Shown piece by piece: positions 7,294 through 13,184 of a stretch of 15,122 nt of DNA. A program made the position numbers and the translations under genes. The stretch comes from Verrucomicrobiota bacterium (GTDB taxonomy: Bacteria > Verrucomicrobiota > Verrucomicrobiia > Opitutales > Seribacteraceae), in the NCBI GenBank assembly GCA_014382645.1, contig JACNJI010000463.1, forward strand, positions 1 to 15,122. The letters run 5' to 3'. Below the pieces are notes generated by a model. The model saw nothing but the letters and a program-made list of their open reading frames with translations, made no database searches and was not told the origin of the DNA. Position 1 is the stretch's first letter; every line of letters starts with the position of its first letter.

Positions 7294-8193
7294 ATGCAAA
7301 ACATTCACAGACGCTCCTTCCTCCGCAACGCCGCGTTCGGTGGCGCCGCGGTAACCTTAACGCCCTCGCTCTTCGCCATCGCAAAGGACGACCCCAATCG
7401 ATTCCAGATCGGGATTCAGGAGTACACCTTCCACCGCTGGATCGGTCGCAAGCTAGACCACCTCGACTACCCGGCCCTCTGCAAAGAGAAACTCGGCATC
7501 ACGCACATCGAGTACTGGAACCGACCCTTCGGCGGCAAACACACAGACAAGAAATACGTCGGGGAATTGGTTAAGCGTACCACTGGCGAGGGCATGAAGA
7601 ACGTCCTCATCCTAGTCGATGCCAAGAACCAGCTCGACGCGACCAACAAGGACCAACGTGACAAGGCGGTCGACGAACACAAAGGCTGGATCGATTGCGC
7701 CGCCCAACTCAGTTGCGATGCAATCCGCGTAAATTGCCGCTCGGGCGGAAACCCCGAGGCCAACCTGAAAAACGCGACCGACGGCGTAGGTCGACTCTGC
7801 GACTACGCCAAAGGCACCAAGGTAAAGGTGGTGATCGAGCCGCACGGTGGTCATTCCCAGAACCCCGACTGGCTCCTCAAGGCGATGGATGCTCTGGACC
7901 GCTCCAACGCCGGCATCCTTCCCGACTTCAATAACTTTGGTCGCTACGACCGCTACGACGGGGTGTCCAAGAGCTTGCCCTTCGCCCCTGCGGTCTGCGC
8001 CAAGGCCATCAAGTTCGATGAAAAGGGAAACGAGACCCACACCGACTACTTTAAGATGCTCAAAATTGTCTATGACTCCGATTTCTCAGGCGTCATATCA
8101 ATCGAATTCGAAGGGGGCGGAATCGACCCGATTGAAGGCTCCCTGATGACGAAGAAGCTAATCCTCAAGGCACTTGAGGCTGCCAGATCATAA
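7294..8193 (+). CDS. Tat-exported sugar isomerase/epimerase-like TIM-barrel protein
   Basis: 299 residues of the xylose-isomerase-like TIM-barrel superfamily (AP endonuclease 2 type). The N-terminus HRRSFLRNAAFGG (5-17) is a twin-arginine signal, followed by a hydrophobic stretch and a possible cleavage site AIA (28-30), so it is exported folded, as such PVC proteins often are. Barrel landmarks: IGIQEYTF (39-46), HIEYW (71-75) with E73, VIEPHGG (180-186) with E182, LPDFNNFG (209-216) with D211, and SIEFEGGG (269-276). These acidic residues and nearby His fit a metal-dependent isomerase/epimerase centre. A non-enzymatic or hydrolytic role cannot be excluded, as the superfamily is broad. I use the ATG at 7294 because it opens into the Tat motif; an ATG at 7272 is in another frame. 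PPK2 follows 54 bases later on the same strand. Confidence 0.87.
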   Translation: MQNIHRRSFLRNAAFGGAAVTLTPSLFAIAKDDPNRFQIGIQEYTFHRWIGRKLDHLDYPALCKEKLGITHIEYWNRPFGGKHTDKKYVGELVKRTTGEGMKNVLILVDAKNQLDATNKDQRDKAVDEHKGWIDCAAQLSCDAIRVNCRSGGNPEANLKNATDGVGRLCDYAKGTKVKVVIEPHGGHSQNPDWLLKAMDALDRSNAGILPDFNNFGRYDRYDGVSKSLPFAPAVCAKAIKFDEKGNETHTDYFKMLKIVYDSDFSGVISIEFEGGGIDPIEGSLMTKKLILKALEAARS

Positions 8194-8247
8194 ATAATCC
8201 ATAATGATTGAGCGTTTCCCTAAGGGATCGCCCTACTCATCCAAACG

Positions 8248-9123
8248 ATGAAAATTGACAGCCCTTACCTAGTGCCGTTCGACGGTAGCTTTGACATCGC
8301 TGATGCTTCCATGAATCCCCCTGAGGGTGCACCTGATCGAAAGTCCTGCAGAAAAGCCCTCAAAAAATCGATCGGCGATTTGCGAGAACTTCAGGAAGCT
8401 CTCTATGCGGAAGACCGACGATCACTGCTGCTGGTATTTCAAGCGATGGACGCAGCGGGCAAGGATGGAACAATTCGGGCCACCACTTCCGGTGTAAACC
8501 CTGCTGGTTTCCAAGTGTTTTCCTTCAAGGCGCCAAGCAAGGAAGAACTTGATCACGACTTCCTGTGGCGACTGAACCGTGCCCTGCCTGAGCGTGGACG
8601 TATCGGAATATTCAACCGCAGCCATTATGAAGAAGTGCTCGTATTGCGAGTACACCCCGAGTACCTCGGAAGCCAACGCATAGACGTACCCAACGATCTG
8701 GGCGATCTCTGGACCGAGCGTTTTGCGTCCATTTGCGACTGGGAAAAACACCTTGCCCACAACGGTACCGACATCGTGAAATTCTTCCTTCACGTAAGTC
8801 CTGACGAACAGGCTCGTCGATTCCTGAGGCGACTCGACACCCCTGCAAAGAACTATAAGTTCTCCGCCAATGACGTTGCTCAACGCGATCATTGGGAGAG
8901 CTATATGAATGCGTACCAGGAAACCTTGAACGCCACCTCGAGGGAACACGCTCCGTGGTACGCCATTCCCGCCGACGACAAGCCGTTCATGCGCATGACT
9001 GTAGCCGACATTATAATCCGCCAGTTAAAGGCAATGAACCTCAAGTATCCCGAACTCCCCCAGAACGAGCGCGACAAAATGGCGACTGTCCGTGAAAAAC
9101 TCCAAACCGAACTCGGCGAGTAA
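8248..9123 (+). CDS. ppk2: Polyphosphate kinase 2 family (polyphosphate:nucleotide phosphotransferase)
   Basis: Transfers phosphate between polyphosphate and nucleotides in the cytoplasm. The 291 residues are the length of a single-domain PPK2. Walker A is QAMDAAGKDGTIR (65-77) with K72; FKAPSKEELDHDFLWR (93-108) and GRIGIFNRSHYEEVLVLRVHPEYL's opening NRSHYE (123-128, Walker B/lid region) are highly characteristic. The SGVNPAGFQV segment (81-90) and DHDFLWR resemble the class III enzymes that phosphorylate both AMP and ADP, so that class is favoured but not proven. No signal peptide. There is no Shine-Dalgarno site before the ATG. It follows the isomerase gene by 54 bases, and its stop lies 13 bases from the stop of the convergent EamA gene. 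No link to glycan degradation is evident; it may simply be a neighbour, or supply nucleoside triphosphates under energy limitation. Confidence 0.95.
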   Translation: MKIDSPYLVPFDGSFDIADASMNPPEGAPDRKSCRKALKKSIGDLRELQEALYAEDRRSLLLVFQAMDAAGKDGTIRATTSGVNPAGFQVFSFKAPSKEELDHDFLWRLNRALPERGRIGIFNRSHYEEVLVLRVHPEYLGSQRIDVPNDLGDLWTERFASICDWEKHLAHNGTDIVKFFLHVSPDEQARRFLRRLDTPAKNYKFSANDVAQRDHWESYMNAYQETLNATSREHAPWYAIPADDKPFMRMTVADIIIRQLKAMNLKYPELPQNERDKMATVREKLQTELGE

Positions 9124-9136
9124 ACGGCAAAGACAT

Positions 9137-10048
9137 TTAACCTGTCGGTCCATCACCCACGGATTTCGAAGAATCCTCTTTTCTCTTCTTCCGACCAGAG
9201 AATTGAGACAGCATCATCCCTACAAACATGAGAATGCAACCGGACAGTTCGCGGTTGCTCAAGATCTCGTTCAGCATCAACCAGCCAGCCATCACCGCAA
9301 AGACCGCTTCCAAGCTCAACAGAATCGCCGCCCGACTGGGTTCGACGTGACGTTGAGCCACGATCTGCAAGGTATAGGCTATTCCGACTGAGACCAGTCC
9401 GGCATAAAGGATGGGGCCAACGGCATCCACCATCGGGGCCATGGAGACGTCCTCGAGAAACAGGGCCAGAATAAAGATCAACCCGGCGCAAATGGCGTAT
9501 TGAGCCACGGCCAGCTTCAGGGGGTCAAACCTCTTGGAGGCATACCCGACGATCTGGACGTGAATCGCACAAAACAATGCCCCGACGAGCACTAAGGAGT
9601 CGCCCTCACCGAGGACTAACCCTTCCGTCACGCTGAGGAAGTACAGGCCTACCGTGGCCAGGATTGCACCCAGCACCGTAAACCATCCGATGCGTTGCCT
9701 AAGGTAAAACCCGATGATCGGCACGATGACGAGATATAGCCCGGTGATGAACCCGGCTTTGCCCGCCGTGGTATACTGGAGCCCGACCTGCTGGAGGGCG
9801 GCCCCGCAGAACAAGGCGAACCCGGCAACCCCTCCAAGAATCCAAAACTGTTTTCCGGTGGCTACCGGATGGGTACTTTTCTTGCGCAGAAACCAACAAA
9901 CGGGAAGAAGCGAGACAGTCCCAAGGAGAAAGCGCAGGGCATTGAAGAAATAAGGCCCCATGTGATCCATCGCCATATGCTGCGCAATGAAGCCGAACCC
10001 CCAGATCACGGCGGTCAGCAAAAGCATTACATTCGCTCTCAGCAACAT
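9137..10048 (-). CDS. EamA/DMT-family transporter
   Basis: An inner-membrane drug/metabolite-type transporter of about 303 residues with some ten hydrophobic segments in two EamA halves (roughly 5-135 and 147-282). Typical features are AVIWGFGFIAQ in the first helix, the GPYFFNALRF segment before helix 2, and in the second half GDSLVLVGALFCAIHVQIVGY and the final helix pair VFAVMAGWLMLNE. The C-terminal tail is basic/polar (SGRKKRKED), as expected on the cytoplasmic side. I chose the ATG at 10048; the frame is also open from a TTG at 10057, three codons earlier, and neither has a clear ribosome-binding site. It lies 44-53 bases after the SGNH esterase gene, likely the last gene of the sulfatase-DUF1080 operon. 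It may export or import a small molecule tied to that pathway; the substrate cannot be deduced. Confidence 0.92.
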   Translation of the reverse strand: MLLRANVMLLLTAVIWGFGFIAQHMAMDHMGPYFFNALRFLLGTVSLLPVCWFLRKKSTHPVATGKQFWILGGVAGFALFCGAALQQVGLQYTTAGKAGFITGLYLVIVPIIGFYLRQRIGWFTVLGAILATVGLYFLSVTEGLVLGEGDSLVLVGALFCAIHVQIVGYASKRFDPLKLAVAQYAICAGLIFILALFLEDVSMAPMVDAVGPILYAGLVSVGIAYTLQIVAQRHVEPSRAAILLSLEAVFAVMAGWLMLNEILSNRELSGCILMFVGMMLSQFSGRKKRKEDSSKSVGDGPTG

Positions 10049-10101
10049 GGCGGACAAAAGAGAATTTCTAGAGACGTTGAAGAAAAAGCGGAGCGAGAAG
10101 A

Positions 10102-10794
10102 TTATTTTTTAGGATCCGCCGTCGTCTCCGGCAGGAAGGACTCGATTGCCTTGGCGACTTGCTCACCCAGTTTCCGGTTACCCAGCTGGATGAAGTGGAC
10201 GTCGTTGGCGGCAATCGCGTACTTGGTCAACTGCGGTTTCATGAAAGCATGCAGGTCGTTTACCTCCACGCCGTTTTTTGTCATCACACCACGGGCGACA
10301 TCGAGATACTTGCGCTCGAGTTCGGGAGATATCCGGATGTTTTGATTAAACCTTCGTTCCATCGTTTTCTCTTTGGCCGGGCAGGCAGGCGTGGTGGTCG
10401 CCCAAATGAGTTTTGCTTCCGTCTTTTTCAAGCGACCGACCAGAGACTCGAGTCTCTTCCCGTAGGCTTCCGGGGAACGATCCTCCTTGTGATATTCCCA
10501 GCCGTACATGTCCCACAACCCCCAGTTGAAATGAATCAAATCCCATTCTTCCTTCCCTAGCCACTCCTCGATTCTGGCAACCCCACGGATGGTTGGACCG
10601 GCGTTTCCCTTGTGACGCTTGACTTCTGCCACGCCCTTGAGGTTATCGATGACGTGTGGAGTATACCCGATTGAGATCGAGTCCCCGATGATCAGAACCT
10701 TGGGCAACTCCTTCCCCTGCACGCCCTCTTTGGCCATGCTTTGGGCAAGAAAAAGAACAAAAAGGGTGAGCGAAAGAAGGAGTGATTTTTTCAT
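10102..10794 (-). CDS. Exported SGNH/GDSL-family esterase
   Basis: Probably deacetylates a carbohydrate outside the cytoplasm. 230 residues with a signal peptide ending QSMA (about 1-21). The four SGNH blocks are present: I, VLIIGDSISIG with nucleophile S39; II, GNAGPT at 63-68 with a conserved Gly; III, HFNWGLWDM at 88-96 with N90; V, NDVHF at 197-201 with D198 and H200. The HFNWG-type block III is common in single-domain SGNH proteins from carbohydrate-degrading PVC bacteria. It lies 83 bases after the sulfatase-DUF1080 gene and before the transporter gene, same strand. A GGAAAG about 13 bases before the ATG may serve as a weak ribosome-binding site. Esterase class is firm; acetyl-polysaccharide substrate is inferred from context, and lysophospholipase-like action is an alternative. 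Confidence 0.9.
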   Translation of the reverse strand: MKKSLLLSLTLFVLFLAQSMAKEGVQGKELPKVLIIGDSISIGYTPHVIDNLKGVAEVKRHKGNAGPTIRGVARIEEWLGKEEWDLIHFNWGLWDMYGWEYHKEDRSPEAYGKRLESLVGRLKKTEAKLIWATTTPACPAKEKTMERRFNQNIRISPELERKYLDVARGVMTKNGVEVNDLHAFMKPQLTKYAIAANDVHFIQLGNRKLGEQVAKAIESFLPETTADPKK

Positions 10795-10877
10795 TTGAGT
10801 CGTTCTTTCCAGTACAATGACGGAAAATGAGAGTTATTGATTGAAAAGTTGAAGTCAACCGCTCCAGCGCTTCACCC

Positions 10878-13058
10878 TCAACGCTCCCCATAGACCGGCG
10901 GCTTCCAGTCCCCTTGCCTCCGCCCTTGGGGGCGTACGCCGACCGCGTCGGCGGGGATGGGATGATCCTTGACCTGAAGGAGTGGGAGGTCGTCGGGAAG
11001 GTGCTTGATGAGCATATCCTTGAACTCGATAGTCATGGGTGGGCCGCGGTGCAACTGCATGGCGAGCACGCCGACGAGTGCCCTGCCCTTCTCGTCGAGG
11101 GCGATGAGAAAGGCAGTGGGGGGAAAGTCGATCCAGTGAAGGTGGAGGGTGACATCGACCAGGGTGGGGGATTCGTGCCATTCGCCGGGTGCGAATTCCT
11201 TGACCTCGAACTTTCCCACAATCCAGCGTTCACCCTTTGGGTCAACGATAACTTGCTCCCCCGTGTGAGAAAGAATACGTCGGCCCTTTTCCTCGTAGAG
11301 CATACCGTTGTATTGGGATTTGTCGGCTACCACGTCGCACTGGTAACCAGTCACCACGTCGAGCCCGAACTCGGGGGCGTGGGCACTGCGGTACTGGATA
11401 CCGCTGTTGCCTCCGGCGGAGACTCGCACCTTCACCTTGAGGTCGAAGTTGCGCACGGTGGCCACCTTCCAGGTAATGAAATGGTTCATCTTGAGCGTAC
11501 CGTCGGCCTTCCCGGTCAAGACTCCATTCTTAAGCGACCAAAACTTGGAGTCACCGGACCAACCGCGCATTCCGCCACCGAGGAGACTGGAAAAACCGTT
11601 GGCTCCCGGACGGTTGGCCACGGTGGCGGCCGCCTTGGGGTGCGGAGGCGTGGAAACTCCCAAGGAACCGTTCATGGGGGACAGAGGCCCACCCAGTTCG
11701 GCCACCCGCTTATCCGTCAGCTGGCGAAATTGCTTGAGCGTCTTGCCATGCTTGGGATCTTGGGCGAGGTTGGTCAATTCGTCGGGATCGTTCTTGAGGT
11801 CATGGAGGAACTCGTAGTTGTCCTCGTCGACGTAACGGACGTACTTGTAGCGGTCTGTGCGCAGGCCCTCAAAGGCGGGGATGCGATGACGCACCGCGAA
11901 ATGCTCGTGAAAGGTCTGCTTGCGCCAATCATCCGCCTTGCCGGTTGAAACGATGGGCTGGAGGCTTAGCCCCTGGTAGCGCTCGGGCACGGAGACCCCG
12001 GCCCAGTCGAGAAAGGTAGACGGCAAGTCGAGGTTGAGGGCGGCATGCTCCACTACTTGACCGCGGGCGGCTTTGGGAGCGCGGGGGTCGTGGATGATCA
12101 TGGGCACGCGGAGCGATTCCTCGTAGTGGGACCATTTGCCGGCGAACCCGCGGTTGCCCAGATGGTAACCGTTATCGGCGGTGTAAACGATGATGGTGTT
12201 GTCGGCCAATCCCTTCGCTTCCAAGGCCTTGATGAAGCGACCGATTGCGTTGTCGATGCCGCTCACCATGCGGAGGTAGGCGCGCATGTTGGTACGGTAC
12301 TTGGTCTCGGTATTCCAACGCCAGAAGAAGCGCTCGCGGTTGATCGTGGTCTTGAGGAAATCGGGCTGTTTCTCGAAGATATAGGAATCGTTCAGTCGGG
12401 GCGGTGCGATCTCGTCCTCCTCGTACATACCGTCTACCGCCCGGGGCCACGGGAAGTGCCCGATGCCCGGCCGACGGTCGCTGTCCTCTGCATGACAGGC
12501 GTTGAACCACATATTGAGGGCAAAGGGTTTGTCCTTTGGCTGGTTCTCGATGAACTCGATACCACGGTCCACGATCAGCTCGGTCTCGTGGCGCAGGGAG
12601 CCATCGGGTTGCTTCTTGTAAAAGGGGTTGCGGCCGATCGGTTGGTACACGTCGAAGTGATCGGCGGCTTTCCAGCCTTTAGGCATCTTAGCGTGCCACT
12701 TTCCCGCAAAACCGGTGCGATAGCCCGCCTTGCGCAGGAGGTCGACGTAGAGTTCCTCAACGATCTCGGGACGAGCGGCGTCATGCCTACCCGGGGTACC
12801 GTAGCTTCGTCCCGTGAGACCGGTCAATATCGTAGTTCGGCTGACCCAGCAAATGGACTGACTGACAAAAGCATTGGCGAAGCGCGTGCCCTCCGCGGCT
12901 AGGCGATCAATATTGGGCGTTTTGACCAAGGGGTGGCCGTAGCAAGCGAGCGAGCTGGAGGTCTGGTCGTCGGCAAAAAAGAAGACGATATTGGGTTGCT
13001 TGGCCGCTTGGGCCAAGCACGTGAACAAGAAGCAAAGGGAGGGGAGGAGCTTTTTCAT
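10878..13058 (-). CDS. S1 sulfatase with atypical CWVSR signature fused to a DUF1080 domain
   Basis: 726 residues. Signal peptide 1-19 (ending CLAQAA), then QPNIVFFFADDQTSSS with metal ligands D30-D31. The signature region SICWVSRTTILTG has Cys at 70, but the residue at +2 is Val (C70-W-V-S-R74), not the Pro or Ala of the standard formylglycine motif. Other sulfatase landmarks are normal: GKWHAKMPKGW (119-129), YTADNGYHLG (292-301) with D295-N296, and GKWSHYEESLRVP (307-319) with K308. The sulfatase domain ends near 460. After a Pro/Ala linker, 497-686 is a DUF1080 (3-keto-disaccharide hydrolase, lectin-like fold) domain, with FWSLKNGVLTG, a DFEL-type strand, NSGIQYRS (551-558) and GVLAMQLHRGPPM (663-675). 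First gene of the operon with the esterase and EamA genes; its start is divergent from the PVC dehydrogenase. Confidence 0.92.
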   Translation of the reverse strand: MKKLLPSLCFLFTCLAQAAKQPNIVFFFADDQTSSSLACYGHPLVKTPNIDRLAAEGTRFANAFVSQSICWVSRTTILTGLTGRSYGTPGRHDAARPEIVEELYVDLLRKAGYRTGFAGKWHAKMPKGWKAADHFDVYQPIGRNPFYKKQPDGSLRHETELIVDRGIEFIENQPKDKPFALNMWFNACHAEDSDRRPGIGHFPWPRAVDGMYEEDEIAPPRLNDSYIFEKQPDFLKTTINRERFFWRWNTETKYRTNMRAYLRMVSGIDNAIGRFIKALEAKGLADNTIIVYTADNGYHLGNRGFAGKWSHYEESLRVPMIIHDPRAPKAARGQVVEHAALNLDLPSTFLDWAGVSVPERYQGLSLQPIVSTGKADDWRKQTFHEHFAVRHRIPAFEGLRTDRYKYVRYVDEDNYEFLHDLKNDPDELTNLAQDPKHGKTLKQFRQLTDKRVAELGGPLSPMNGSLGVSTPPHPKAAATVANRPGANGFSSLLGGGMRGWSGDSKFWSLKNGVLTGKADGTLKMNHFITWKVATVRNFDLKVKVRVSAGGNSGIQYRSAHAPEFGLDVVTGYQCDVVADKSQYNGMLYEEKGRRILSHTGEQVIVDPKGERWIVGKFEVKEFAPGEWHESPTLVDVTLHLHWIDFPPTAFLIALDEKGRALVGVLAMQLHRGPPMTIEFKDMLIKHLPDDLPLLQVKDHPIPADAVGVRPQGRRQGDWKPPVYGER

Positions 13059-13184
13059 TTTGTAAAGAGGCGTTCCTGTTTGGCTTCTTTAATGAGCAAG
13101 GTCAATGTTCGCTTGCTAGGCGACAAGATCTAATTGCATCATTTTTGCATCGCAACCACTGCATAGGTTAGCCAAAAGGAAAAA
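13059..13184. promoter_or_regulatory. Divergent promoter region with repeated TTGCATC
   Basis: 126 bases separate the divergent sulfatase-DUF1080 and PVC-dehydrogenase starts, so promoters for both must lie here. TTGCATC occurs at 13134-13140 and 13145-13151, 11 bases apart (about one helical turn), with a further TGCAT at 13160-13164. This could be a binding site for a regulator, but no regulator gene is in the window. I see no convincing -35/-10 pair. Confidence 0.35.
13177..13180 (+). promoter_or_regulatory. Shine-Dalgarno site of the PVC-type dehydrogenase
   Basis: AGGA within AAAAGGA lies four bases before the ATG at 13185. It is the clearest ribosome-binding site in the window and decides the start, which opens directly into a signal peptide. 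Confidence 0.5.

Noticed and set aside
11001..11250. Possible frameshift in the DUF1080 part of the sulfatase fusion
   Set aside because: The residues at about 627-650 look odd, but the other two frames do not restore the family pattern and the frame returns to a perfect match (LAMQLHRGPPM) without any indel, so natural divergence is more likely.
10914..12902. Long plus-strand frames at 10914-11948 and 12045-12902 opposite the sulfatase-DUF1080 gene
   Set aside because: Same reason: no signal, domain or ribosome-binding site, and fully covered by a motif-complete gene on the other strand.
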